This document shows positions 7,653 through 16,417 of a stretch of 45,349 bases of DNA, one piece after another. The notes beneath the pieces were generated by a model, which made no database searches, was not told the origin of the DNA, and saw only the letters and a program-made list of their open reading frames with translations. This DNA is from Eubacteriales bacterium (GTDB lineage: Bacteria; Bacillota; Clostridia; Lachnospirales; Lachnospiraceae). A program made the translations under genes and the position numbers. Location of the stretch: assembly GCA_030524225.1 (NCBI GenBank), contig JAUNGV010000005.1:17082-62430 (forward strand). Direction: 5' to 3'. Within the stretch, counting starts at the first letter, position 1, and every line of letters starts with the position of its first letter.

Positions 7653-9458
7653 ATGGCAAAGAGCAGATTGATTGGGGATTATCCGGTGATCGGTATCCGT
7701 CCTACGATCGACGGCAGAAGAGGCGCTCTCAAGGTCAGAGAGTCGCTGGAAGAACAGACCATGAATATGGCGAAATCTGCTGCGAAATTGTTCGAGGACA
7801 ATTTAAAATACAGCAACGGCGAGCCGGTTAAGGTTGTAATCGCAGACACGACGATCGGTCGTGTGGCGGAGTCGGCGGCCTGCGAGGCGAAGTTCAAGAA
7901 AGAAGGCGTGGCGATCACTCTGACGGTGACCCCCTGCTGGTGCTACGGCGCGGAGACGATGGACATGAACCCGCTCACGATCAAGGGCGTATGGGGCTTT
8001 AACGGCACGGAGCGTCCGGGCGCAGTGTATCTGGCATCCGTTCTGGCGACCCACGCGCAGAAGGGACTTCCGGCGTTCGGTATCTATGGTCATGACGTCT
8101 GCGAGGCGGACGACACCTCCATTCCCGAGGATGTCAGAGAGAAGCTTCTCCGCTTCGGACGTGCGGCAGTTGCTGCTGCGACGATGAGAGACAAGTCCTA
8201 TCTGCAGATCGGTTCCGTGACGATGGGAATCGGCGGCTCCATTATGGATCCGAATTTCTTTGAGGAATATCTCGGCATGCGCGTTGAGTCGATCGACGAG
8301 GTGGAAATCATCCGCCGCATGAGCGAGCACATTTACAATGAGGACGATTATCAGAAGGCTCTCGCTTGGATCAAGGAGAACTGCAAGGAAGGCTTCGACA
8401 AGAATCCGGATTTCGTAAAACAGACGGCGGAGCAGAAGGCGGAGGCGTGGGAGTTCATCGCAAAGATGACCTGCATCATCAAGGATCTCTACAACGGCAA
8501 TCCGAATCTTCCGGAAGGCTGCGAGGAGGAGGCTGTCGGACACAACGCGATCTGCGGCGGTTTCCAGGGACAGCGCCAGTGGACCGATTTCTATCCGAAC
8601 GGCGACTTCGCAGAGGCGATTCTCAACACCTCCTTCGACTGGGAGGGCGCTCGTGAGCCGTACATCCTCGCGACGGAGAACGACACCTTAAACGGTGTGG
8701 GCATGCTTCTGTTAAAGCTGCTGACGAACCGCCCGCAGATGTTTGCGGACGTCCGCACCTACTGGAGCGGCGATGCGGTGAAGAAGGCGACGGGCTACGA
8801 CATCGAAGGAAAGGCAAAGGATGCGGACGGATTTATTCATCTGATCAATTCCGGTGCGTGCTGCCTCGATGCGAGCGGTGTGGCCAAGGATGAGAACGGC
8901 AACGGTATCATCAAAGAGTGGTACAACGTCACGGAAGAGGATCAGAAGAAGATTATGGAAGCGACCGAGTGGTGCGCGGCGGACAACGGATACTTCCGCG
9001 GCGGCGGCTTCTCCTCCCGTTTCCTCACGACGGCAGAGATGCCGGCGACGATGATCCGTGTGAATCTCGTCAAGGGGCTTGGCCCGGTTCTGCAGATTGC
9101 AGAGGGCTGGACGATCGAGCTTCCGGATGAGGTCTCTGACAAGATCTGGAAGAGAACGGATTACACATGGCCGTGCACGTGGTTTGCACCGCGCTGCGAC
9201 GGACAGGACGGCCCGTTCAAGACGGCTTACGATGTGATGAACAACTGGGGCGCGAACCACGGCGCGATCAGCTACGGCCACATCGGCGCGGATCTGATCA
9301 CCCTGTGCTCGATGCTGCGCATCCCGGTCTGCATGCACAACGTTCCGGAGAAGGACATCTTCCGTCCGGCAGCATGGAATGCATTCGGCATGGATAAGGA
9401 AGGACAGGATTACAGAGCGTGCCAGGCATATGGCCCGCTGTACAGAAGTATCAGGTAA
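7653..9458 (+). CDS. fucI: L-fucose isomerase
   Basis: 601 residues from ATG 7653, chosen for TGGAGGTG 5 nt upstream; a longer frame from 7608 has no such site. FucI interconverts L-fucose and L-fuculose (also D-arabinose and D-ribulose) using Mn2+. The opening [20 protein letters not shown], the central [19 protein letters not shown] and FADVRTYW, and [13 protein letters not shown] near the end are typical. The metal ligands should be E342 and D366, with the same 24-residue spacing I recall for E. coli E337/D361, and a histidine near 536. Codon use is strongly biased, suggesting high expression. It is the first gene of the locus, with an araC-type regulator divergent from it and the sugar kinase downstream after a hairpin-rich spacer. 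Confidence 0.96.
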   Translation: MAKSRLIGDYPVIGIRPTIDGRRGALKVRESLEEQTMNMAKSAAKLFEDNLKYSNGEPVKVVIADTTIGRVAESAACEAKFKKEGVAITLTVTPCWCYGAETMDMNPLTIKGVWGFNGTERPGAVYLASVLATHAQKGLPAFGIYGHDVCEADDTSIPEDVREKLLRFGRAAVAAATMRDKSYLQIGSVTMGIGGSIMDPNFFEEYLGMRVESIDEVEIIRRMSEHIYNEDDYQKALAWIKENCKEGFDKNPDFVKQTAEQKAEAWEFIAKMTCIIKDLYNGNPNLPEGCEEEAVGHNAICGGFQGQRQWTDFYPNGDFAEAILNTSFDWEGAREPYILATENDTLNGVGMLLLKLLTNRPQMFADVRTYWSGDAVKKATGYDIEGKAKDADGFIHLINSGACCLDASGVAKDENGNGIIKEWYNVTEEDQKKIMEATEWCAADNGYFRGGGFSSRFLTTAEMPATMIRVNLVKGLGPVLQIAEGWTIELPDEVSDKIWKRTDYTWPCTWFAPRCDGQDGPFKTAYDVMNNWGANHGAISYGHIGADLITLCSMLRIPVCMHNVPEKDIFRPAAWNAFGMDKEGQDYRACQAYGPLYRSIR

Positions 9459-9461
9459 TAA

Positions 9462-9573
9462 CTGCATTGTGCGTGGCGCACAATGCAGTCGAGCCGCAGT
9501 TCCTGCGGCTCGGATAGGTAGCGGCAGAAAGGGGAAATCCGGTGTAAACCGACGCGGGTTTCCCCTTTCCTGC
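9462..9573 (+). repeat. Three consecutive hairpins in the fucI-fucK spacer
   Basis: Hairpin 1: CTGCATTGTGCG (9462-9473) pairs perfectly with CGCACAATGCAG (9477-9488). Hairpin 2: CGAGCCGCAG (9490-9499) pairs with CTGCGGCTCG (9503-9512). Hairpin 3: GCAGAAAGGGGAAA (9524-9537) pairs with TTTCCCCTTTCCTGC (9559-9573) with one bulged base. None has a clean T-tract, so they look more like mRNA processing or stability elements than terminators. Confidence 0.75.
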
Positions 9574-9669
9574 TATTTCCTGATACTGGAGGCCAAAGAT
9601 CATAAAAACCGAAGGAACTTTGAAATCCGGAAACCTGACATTATTGAATCAGAATGGGGATCATACATT

Positions 9670-11145
9670 ATGGCGGAAAAAAGAGTATTGGCATTTGATT
9701 ACGGGGCGAGCAGCGGACGCGGTATCGTGGGCAGCTTTGACGGAAAGAAGCTGTCTCTGCAGGAGGTACACCGTTTTTCCAACGATCCGGTGATCGTGAA
9801 CGGCACGATGTACTGGGATACGCTGCGCCTGTTTTTTGAACTGAAACAGGGACTGATCCGCGCAAAGCACGCGGGCGGATTCGACAGCATCGGAATCGAC
9901 ACATGGGGCGTGGACTTCGGTCTGCTGGACCGGCACGGCGCGCTGATCGGCAACCCGGTGCACTACCGCGATGCCCGCACAAACGGGATGTGCGAGAAGA
10001 GTTTTTCCCTGATCGACAAGGAAACCTTCTACCAGATCACGGGCAATCAGTTCATGGATATCAATACGGCATTTCAGCTGCTGGCATTGAAGGAGCGTCA
10101 GCCGGATGTGCTCGAGCGCGCCGAGACGCTGCTGTTTACGCCGGATCTGCTGAACTATTTCCTGACGGGAATCAAAAAGGCGGAGTACTCGATTGCCTCC
10201 ACGTCGCAGCTGCTCGACGCGAGAGAGCGCTGCTGGTCGAAGCAGGTCATTGAGGCCCTGGGGCTGCCGGAGAGAATCTTCCCGGAGATCGTGCCGAGCG
10301 GTACGAGACTGGGACCTGTGACGCCGGAGATCTGCGAGGAGCTGGGGCTGGAGAATGTGGATGTTGTGGCGATCTGCGGACACGACACGCAGGATGCGCT
10401 CGTGAGCGTGCCGACGAAGGAGAAGGATTTCATCTTCATCAGCTGCGGCACATGGTCGCTCTTTGGCACCGAGCTGGATTCGCCGGTTATCGACGCGAAT
10501 TCGGCGCGACTGAACATCACGAACGAGGGCGGCTATGCGGGCCGGATCTCCTTCCTGAAGAATATCATCGGCCTCTGGCTGATCCAGGAGAGCCGCAGGC
10601 AGTGGATCCGCGAGGGAAGAGAGTACGGATTCGGAACACTGGAGAAGATGGCGTCCGCGGAACCGGCGTTCCGCTGCTTCATCGATCCGGACGCACCGGA
10701 ATTCGTACCGGCCGGCAATATTCCGAGACGGATCAGAGAGTACTGCGAGCGCACCGGACAGCCTGTGCCTGAGAATGAGGGGCAGATCGTGCGCTGCATC
10801 AACGAGAGTCTGGCGTTTAAATACCGGGATACGCTGGCGGAGATCGAGACGTGTACAGGGAAGGATTACCGGACTATTTATCTGGTCGGCGGCGGCACAC
10901 AGAGCGCCCTGCTGTGCCAGATGACGGCCAGCGCCTGCCACAAGCGCGTATCGGCGGGACCGGTGGAGGCGACGGTATACGGCAACCTGGCGCTGCAGCT
11001 GATGGCGGCGGGGGAGATCGCGAGTATCGAGGAGGCGAGGGATATTATTCAGGCTTCCCCGGATATCCGTTCCTATGAGCCGCAGGATGCGGCGCAGTGG
11101 GAAGATGCCTATGTCCGTTATCTTGAGGTGACACGCCGGGCATAA
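9670..11145 (+). CDS. fucK: FGGY-family sugar kinase, L-fuculokinase / rhamnulokinase type
   Basis: 491 residues from ATG 9670, with GGGGA 9 nt upstream; an earlier in-frame start would overlap fucI and is rejected. The N-terminal phosphate-binding FDYGASSGRG, the GIDTWGVDFGLLD block, the second-domain FIFISCGTWSLFGTE and the adenosine-site LVGGGTQSALLCQM are typical of the RhaB-like branch of FGGY kinases. By sequence alone it resembles rhamnulokinase. Because it lies between fucI and fucU and no rhamnose gene is present, phosphorylation of L-fuculose is the more likely role; the symbol is given on that basis. Length matches RhaB (about 490). An aldolase for the product is not in the window. 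Confidence 0.85.
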   Translation: MAEKRVLAFDYGASSGRGIVGSFDGKKLSLQEVHRFSNDPVIVNGTMYWDTLRLFFELKQGLIRAKHAGGFDSIGIDTWGVDFGLLDRHGALIGNPVHYRDARTNGMCEKSFSLIDKETFYQITGNQFMDINTAFQLLALKERQPDVLERAETLLFTPDLLNYFLTGIKKAEYSIASTSQLLDARERCWSKQVIEALGLPERIFPEIVPSGTRLGPVTPEICEELGLENVDVVAICGHDTQDALVSVPTKEKDFIFISCGTWSLFGTELDSPVIDANSARLNITNEGGYAGRISFLKNIIGLWLIQESRRQWIREGREYGFGTLEKMASAEPAFRCFIDPDAPEFVPAGNIPRRIREYCERTGQPVPENEGQIVRCINESLAFKYRDTLAEIETCTGKDYRTIYLVGGGTQSALLCQMTASACHKRVSAGPVEATVYGNLALQLMAAGEIASIEEARDIIQASPDIRSYEPQDAAQWEDAYVRYLEVTRRA

Positions 11146-11181
11146 AGAGGTATGATAGATAAGTTGTACTGATGTCTGATT

Positions 11182-11224
11182 TCTCCGCAGAGACATCCGC
11201 CCTTAGCGCGGGGCTCTGCGGAGA
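11182..11224 (+). repeat. 11-bp perfect hairpin between kinase and sensor genes
   Basis: TCTCCGCAGAG (11182-11192) and CTCTGCGGAGA (11214-11224) are perfectly complementary, followed by CCGGGCCTCTTTG. A weaker GCCTGT...ACAGGC stem follows. It may separate kinase mRNA from the sensor genes by partial termination or processing; no clean T-tract is present. Confidence 0.55.
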
Positions 11225-11326
11225 CCGGGCCTCTTTGAGGGCGTATGCCTGTCCGGAGACAGCGCGCTTCACAGGCAGATTCGTGCCGTCTTTCCGGAGC
11301 GGGCCGGAGGTTCCGAAACAATACGG

Positions 11327-13138
11327 GTGCATTCTTATTTGAATAAAATGAAAAAAAGGGGCTTTCTGCTCCGCTATAAAAGTCTGCGGACTTCTATTCT
11401 GATTCCTTTTCTGCTGCTCATCACCGGGGCAGTTCTTGTTTTTATGTTCATTTCTGTCAGGCGCAGCCGGGAGATGATGCTGGAGACATCTACCGATTAC
11501 ACGAGCCAGCTGATCGACATGGTGAACAACGACATCGATTCTTATTTTACCAATATGGAGAATATCGCGCAGCTGATTATGAACAGCGCGGATGCGCGCA
11601 GCTATCTGCGGTTTTCAGAAGATGAGAAGAACACGGCGGAATACCTGAGCTGCGTGCGCCGTCTGGAGCAGCAGTTTCTGACGCTGCGGGAGACGAGGGA
11701 CGATATCTATAACATCGGAATTGTCGGCGTAAACGGCAGTTATCTGATCAACAATGAGGAGACGGCCCTCAATCCCTATGCGGAGGTGGAGGAAAAGGAG
11801 TGGTATCAGAGAGCGCTTCGGGGGGAGGAGGTCATCGTCTATTCCCATGTGCAGAATCTGGTGGAGGGGGAGTATCCGTGGGTGGTGACCCTCAGCCGCG
11901 CGATTGAGGATCCGGAGACGGGGGAGACGCTGGGCGTACTTCTGATTGATATGAATTACCGGTCTATTGCGACGCTCTGCGAGAACATTACGCTGGGCAG
12001 CAGAGGCTATGTGTTTATTCTTGGAGACGACGGACAGATCGTGTATCACCCCAAGCAGCAGCTCGTCTACAGCGGCGTGCAGAGCGAGGAGATTGACAGA
12101 ATCCGCCAGAGCGGAAGCGGGAGTTTCCGCTCGCAGGACGGCAAGCGGATTTATACGGTATCCCATTCGGAAATAACGGGCTGCACGATTGTCGGCGTGG
12201 CCTATTTCAGTGAGATGATGGAGAAGAGCGACAGAATGCAGCAGCTCTACGTCCTGATCGCTTTGCTGCTGATCGCGGTGGCGGCGATTCTCTCGGCCCT
12301 GATTTCCAAGATGATCTCCGAGCCGATCCGGGCGCTGGGGGATTCGATGAAACGGGTGGAGCAGGGAGATTTCGACATACAGATCGAGAATCCCGGTTAT
12401 ACGAATGTGATCGGCGATCTGATCCGCTCCTTTAATATTATGCTGGAGAGGATTCAGGATCTGATTCAGAGAATCAAGGATGAACAGACGGAGAAGAGAA
12501 AGAGCGAGCTCTCGGCCCTGCAGGCGCAGATCAATCCGCATTTTCTCTACAATACCCTTGATTCCATCATCTGGATGGCCGAGGGCAGGCAGAACGCGGA
12601 GGTCATTCAGATGACGGCGTCGCTCTCCCGGCTTCTGCGCAAGTCGATCAGCAACGAGGAGGAGTTCGTTGCGGTGTCGGACGAGATCGGTTATGTGCGG
12701 GAATATCTGAAAATCCAGAAAATGCGGTACCATGATAAGCTCGACTATTCCATTGAGGCCGCGCCGGAGATCCTGTGCGCCCGGATGCCCAAGCTGATTC
12801 TGCAGCCGTTGGTGGAAAATGCGATCTATCACGGAATCAAGCGGTGTGAGAACGGCGGACATATCTGGATTACAGGCGGAATTGAGGAGGGCAAAATGGT
12901 GCTTCGCGTCCGGGACGACGGCGCGGGCATGACGGCGGAGACGATGGCGCATCTCTTTGAAGAGAAAAAGCGCAGCGGACACGGCGTGGGCGTCAACAAT
13001 GTCAACCGCCGGATCAAACTCTACTACGGCGAGGAGTACGGGCTGTGGTATGAGAGCAGGGAGGGAGCGGGAACGACGGTGGACGTGCTGCTGCCGTACG
13101 AGCCGCTTCCGGCGGAGGATAGCGCGGCGGAGCGATGA
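11327..13138 (+). CDS. YesM-type sensor histidine kinase
   Basis: About 603 residues. The start is uncertain: GTG 11327 and ATG 11348 are candidates and neither has a good ribosome binding site. Layout: short cytoplasmic tail, membrane helix (about 20-43), an extracellular sensor of about 260 residues resembling dCache domains (Y-x-I-G-I-V-G-V-N-G-S-Y and G-Y-V-F-I-L-G-D-D-G-Q), second membrane helix (about 305-327), HAMP, then the His_kinase block QAQINPHFLYNTLDS with the phosphorylated histidine near 405, and an HATPase domain with LILQPLVENAIYHGI and V-R-D-D-G-A-G-M. It sits directly before the membrane-anchored sugar-binding protein and the AraC-type response regulator, so it should sense sugar through that binding protein. 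Confidence 0.9.
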   Translation: MHSYLNKMKKRGFLLRYKSLRTSILIPFLLLITGAVLVFMFISVRRSREMMLETSTDYTSQLIDMVNNDIDSYFTNMENIAQLIMNSADARSYLRFSEDEKNTAEYLSCVRRLEQQFLTLRETRDDIYNIGIVGVNGSYLINNEETALNPYAEVEEKEWYQRALRGEEVIVYSHVQNLVEGEYPWVVTLSRAIEDPETGETLGVLLIDMNYRSIATLCENITLGSRGYVFILGDDGQIVYHPKQQLVYSGVQSEEIDRIRQSGSGSFRSQDGKRIYTVSHSEITGCTIVGVAYFSEMMEKSDRMQQLYVLIALLLIAVAAILSALISKMISEPIRALGDSMKRVEQGDFDIQIENPGYTNVIGDLIRSFNIMLERIQDLIQRIKDEQTEKRKSELSALQAQINPHFLYNTLDSIIWMAEGRQNAEVIQMTASLSRLLRKSISNEEEFVAVSDEIGYVREYLKIQKMRYHDKLDYSIEAAPEILCARMPKLILQPLVENAIYHGIKRCENGGHIWITGGIEEGKMVLRVRDDGAGMTAETMAHLFEEKKRSGHGVGVNNVNRRIKLYYGEEYGLWYESREGAGTTVDVLLPYEPLPAEDSAAER

Positions 13139-13194
13139 GGGGAACGGACATTGCCGCCGCGGAACCGTATCGCGACCGGATTGAATCCGACACG

Positions 13195-13370
13195 GGACAG
13201 ACGTACAGCGGTGGATCAGGCGGGATACAGGACAGATGTGCAGCGGCAGACCGGACGGGACACAGGACAGACGCACAGCGGCGGATCAGGCGGGGTACGG
13301 GGACAGATGTGCAGCGGGCAGACCGGGCGGGACAGACGCGCAGCGGCGGGTCATGAGGGACAGAGGCAGA
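13195..13370 (+). repeat. Degenerate 35-bp tandem array in the operon spacer (array 1)
   Basis: The word GGACAG recurs at 13195, 13230, 13265, 13301, 13330 and 13358. Most units follow the pattern GGACAGAYGYRCAGCGG followed by a G/C-rich half. Periods are 35, 35, 36, 29 and 28 bp. The array fills the spacer between the kinase and binding-protein genes. Its units differ enough to have drifted, and it has no spacers or conserved repeat of the CRISPR kind. Confidence 0.75.
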
Positions 13371-13388
13371 GCGGAAAGGAAGGGCGGC

Positions 13389-14384
13389 ATGGAGCACTCA
13401 AAAGCGAGAAACAGGATGATAGGAACTGTGCTGGGAATCTGCGGCCTGATTGCCGTGGCGCTGTCCGTCGGTATTCTGTTCAGTCGCAGTGCCGATGAAT
13501 CTTTCTATATTATATATATTACGAAAACGAGAACCTCGAGCAATGATTTCTGGGCGGCGATCCGCAAGGGAGCCGATACGGCGGCAAGGGAGAACAGCGT
13601 CACGCTGGAGGTGATGATGCCTCATGACGAGATGCAGATTGAGGAGCAGAACGGGATGATCCGGGAGGCGGTGGCGAAGCGCCCGAATGCGATTGTCGTG
13701 ACGCCCTCTTCGGAGACGGAGACGCTGGAGGCGCTGCAGGAAGTCAGAAATGCGGGGATTCCTCTCGTATTCATAGATTCCATGACAGAGGAGGCGATCG
13801 CGGACGCCGTGGTGGCGACTGATAACATGGAGGCGGGCAAAAAGGTGGCGGAGGCGATGCGGCAGACGCTGACCCGGGAGGACAGAATCGCCATTGTCAA
13901 CCATGTGCAGGGCAGTTCGACGGCTAGAGAGAGAGAGGCGGGACTGCGGGAGGGGCTGGCCGGGTATGCCGGACAGATCGTGGCCACAGTGTACAGCAAC
14001 TCCAGCGCCGACACAGGCGCGGAGGTGACGAAACAGCTCCTGCGGGAGCATCCGGAGATCACCTACCTGGCCTGTATGAATGAGGATTCCACGGTCGGGG
14101 CAGCGAGAGCGGTCAAGGAACTGGGACTGGAAGAGCAGATTACCATGGTCGGCTTTGACAACGCGATGGAGACTATTCAGGATCTGGAGGCGGGAGTGTT
14201 CTCGGCAATTGTCGTGCAGAAGGCGTTTACGATGGGGTATTTCGGAATTGAGAATGCGGTCAGACTGGTGCGGGGAGAGGCGGTGCCGTATTACACGGAT
14301 TCCGGCTCTGTTCTCGTGACGAAGGAAACGATGTATACCGAGGAGAATGAAGAGCTGCTGTTTCCTTTTTACGGGCAGGAATAG
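13389..14384 (+). CDS. Membrane-anchored sugar-binding protein, sensor component
   Basis: 331 residues from ATG 13389, chosen for the GGAAAGGAAGG site; a longer frame from 13236 would run through a tandem repeat array and is rejected. One N-terminal membrane helix (about 9-30) is followed by a type I periplasmic binding fold (Peripla_BP_4): FYIIYITKTRTSSNDFWAAI, A-K-R-P-N-A-I-V-V-T-P, G-I-P-L-V-F-I-D-S, G-F-D-N-A-M. There is no lipobox cysteine, unlike the transporter's binding protein at 20125, so it is tethered by an uncleaved helix. Lying between a kinase and a response regulator, it probably presents bound sugar to the kinase, as in XylFII-LytS-type three-component systems. The ligand is presumably fucose or a related sugar. 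Confidence 0.85.
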   Translation: MEHSKARNRMIGTVLGICGLIAVALSVGILFSRSADESFYIIYITKTRTSSNDFWAAIRKGADTAARENSVTLEVMMPHDEMQIEEQNGMIREAVAKRPNAIVVTPSSETETLEALQEVRNAGIPLVFIDSMTEEAIADAVVATDNMEAGKKVAEAMRQTLTREDRIAIVNHVQGSSTAREREAGLREGLAGYAGQIVATVYSNSSADTGAEVTKQLLREHPEITYLACMNEDSTVGAARAVKELGLEEQITMVGFDNAMETIQDLEAGVFSAIVVQKAFTMGYFGIENAVRLVRGEAVPYYTDSGSVLVTKETMYTEENEELLFPFYGQE

Positions 14385-14398
14385 CGGCGGAAAATTGT

Positions 14399-14575
14399 CA
14401 GACCGGAGATGACGCTGTCCGGGATAGTACGGCAGGTCGGGAGACGACGATGGCCGGGATGGCGCGGCAGATACGGAGATGACGCCGTCCGGGATGGCGT
14501 GGCAGATCCGGAGACGACGCCGTTCGGGATGGTGAGGCAGGCTGGGAGTGTCGCCGGTGAGAACATCGGCAGATC
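14399..14575 (+). repeat. Degenerate 35-bp tandem array in the operon spacer (array 2)
   Basis: Units beginning CAG at 14399, 14433, 14468, 14503, 14538 and 14570 follow CAGAYCCGGAGAYGACGCC then a KTYCGGGATGGYGYGG half. Periods are 34, 35, 35, 35 and 32 bp. It fills the spacer between the binding-protein and response-regulator genes. Its consensus differs from array 1 but the period is the same. Confidence 0.8.
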
Positions 14576-14586
14576 GGGGGGAACGG

Positions 14587-16197
14587 ATGTACAAGGTTGT
14601 GTTTACGGATGATGAGATTCTGACGCGGGAGGCGGTGGCGGCGAATACGCCCTGGGAGGAGTCCGGCTTTCTGCTGGCGGGGACGGCGGAAAACGGCAGG
14701 GAGGCGATCGCCCTGATTGAGAAGGAGAGACCGCAGCTGCTGATCACCGATATCTGCATGCCGGTTATGGACGGATTGGAGCTGGCGGCCCACGTCCGGA
14801 CGCATTTTCCTGAGATGAAGGTGATTATCCTGAGCGGATATGATGAATTTGAGTATGCCAAAAAGGCGCTGCAGTACGGCGTCTCGGAATATATCCTGAA
14901 ACCGATCACCTCAGCAGAACTGAGCGAGGAGCTCAGGAAAATCCGGGAGCAGCTGGATGCGGAGGGGGCGAGTCGGCTGCAGATCGAGAAGATGCGGCGG
15001 GAGTATGAGGAAAATCTGCCCGTTCTGCGGGAGCATTTTCTGAATCGTGTGCTGGAGGGAAGAGAACTGGGGAGTGATCTGGCGGCGCAGATGGAGAGAA
15101 TGGGCATTGCGCTGCAGGGCAGGAGGCAGGCGGTGATTCTGATCGGGACGGCGGATGATGCGGACTGGATCAGCGATCATCCGGATATCTCGGTAGAACT
15201 GATGAACTTCATTCTGTACAACGTGACAGAGGAGCTCGTGAGAGAGGAGGAGAACGCGCTTCTCTTCCGGAGCCTTTCGGACCGCTGCGTTCTGATTCTG
15301 TCCGGAGAGAACGAGGAGGCGCTACAGGCGGATATTCACCGGATCTCGGAGAAGATCAGCGGCGCGCTGGCGCAGCAGGTCAGCCTGCGTCTGTGCATTT
15401 CGGTGGGCGTGGCCGTGACCTCTCCCCGGGGGTGGCTGACCTCCTATGAGAGCGCCAAATATGCGGAGGAATTCAAATATCTCTTTGACGACAACTGCAT
15501 TATTTACGGAAAAGATTTTATTCGCGGAGGCGGAGAGATCGTACAGACCGCGCCATGGAGCGAGCAGCTGGTACTCTATATCAAGACGGGACAGCAGGAG
15601 GAGCTCAGAAAGACGGTGCGGGAATTCTTTGAGCTGCTTCAGCAGGCACGGTGCGAGCGCAGAACCATGCACCTGTGTATCCAGAACTGCGTGCTGGCGA
15701 TTCTGATTACGCTGGAGGAGAGAGAAGCCGTGGAGGAAGGGGAGTTCGAGGAGGAATCCTCTTTTATCAATCATCTCTCTGGATACCGCCATCTGGCGGA
15801 GCTCGAGAGTCGTTTTCTGGCTTTCTGCACGAGAGTGGCGGAGGCGATCGCCAGAAAGAGAGAGACGAGCAATCAGACGATCGCGATCCGGGCCCTCGAC
15901 TGTATCGACAGGAATTATATGGATCCCGAATTCTCTCTCAACGTACTGTGCGAGCATCTCTCTCTGAGTGTGAGTTATTTCAGCATGGTGTTTAAGAGCC
16001 TGACGAAAGAGACCTTTGTGGAAGCGCTGACGCGGGTGCGGATGGAGAAGGCAAAGAACCTGCTGGAGACCACGAGCCTGAAATCCTACGAGGTGGCGGC
16101 GAAAGTGGGGTACAATGACCCTCATTACTTCAGTTCCATCTTCAAAAAGCAGACCGGCATGACGCCGACGGAGTATGGAAAGGCGAAAAGGCAGTAA
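14587..16197 (+). CDS. AraC-type response regulator (YesN family)
   Basis: 536 residues from ATG 14587, with GGGGGGAA just upstream. The receiver domain holds the acidic pair D8-D9, phospho-acceptor D55 in LLITDICMPVMDG, S83, and K105 in YILKP. A middle region of about 280 residues has no recognised enzymatic motif. The C-terminal 100 residues carry two AraC-type helix-turn-helix motifs ending GYNDPHYFSSIFKKQTGMTPTEY. It is the partner of the kinase at 11327. The natural target is the transporter operon that starts 220 bp downstream, where a direct repeat lies next to a -10 box. It may act together with, or independently of, the divergent AraC regulator at 6337. Confidence 0.92.
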   Translation: MYKVVFTDDEILTREAVAANTPWEESGFLLAGTAENGREAIALIEKERPQLLITDICMPVMDGLELAAHVRTHFPEMKVIILSGYDEFEYAKKALQYGVSEYILKPITSAELSEELRKIREQLDAEGASRLQIEKMRREYEENLPVLREHFLNRVLEGRELGSDLAAQMERMGIALQGRRQAVILIGTADDADWISDHPDISVELMNFILYNVTEELVREEENALLFRSLSDRCVLILSGENEEALQADIHRISEKISGALAQQVSLRLCISVGVAVTSPRGWLTSYESAKYAEEFKYLFDDNCIIYGKDFIRGGGEIVQTAPWSEQLVLYIKTGQQEELRKTVREFFELLQQARCERRTMHLCIQNCVLAILITLEEREAVEEGEFEEESSFINHLSGYRHLAELESRFLAFCTRVAEAIARKRETSNQTIAIRALDCIDRNYMDPEFSLNVLCEHLSLSVSYFSMVFKSLTKETFVEALTRVRMEKAKNLLETTSLKSYEVAAKVGYNDPHYFSSIFKKQTGMTPTEYGKAKRQ

Positions 16198-16207
16198 ACA
16201 GTAAAAT

Positions 16208-16263
16208 TTTTCCCTATTGTCGTAATTTTCTCTATTAATTTGTTCACACTCTGGATTTACAAT
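16208..16263 (+). promoter_or_regulatory. Candidate activator sites and promoter of the ABC operon
   Basis: TTTTCCCTATT (16208-16218) and TTTTCTCTATT (16226-16236) form an 18-bp-pitch direct repeat with one mismatch in 11. A -10-like TACAAT lies at 16258-16263, and its -35 position (TTAATT) is poor and overlaps the second repeat. That arrangement fits activation by an AraC-type protein bound over the -35 region. Which of the two AraC-type regulators binds is inference. Confidence 0.45.
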
Positions 16264-16417
16264 GTTCATAGTTGATGAGAGAGCGTATGGCGACCGGGAA
16301 AACGGCGGCCGTATGCTTTTGGAAGCGGAAGAGTTTAGGGCGGGGCTGTGGGGTATGGCGCTGCGACGGGGGAGACCGCTTCCGGCAGACCTGACAAAAG
16401 AAGCAGGAGGAAGAAAA

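Noticed and set aside
13236-13388. N-terminal extension of the sensor-type binding protein
   Set aside because: The extra codons are read through the tandem repeat array; the start at 13389 has a better ribosome binding site and gives a normal membrane anchor.
13195-14575. CRISPR-like arrays
   Set aside because: The 35-bp units are contiguous and degenerate, with no unique spacers and no cas genes; they are tandem repeats.
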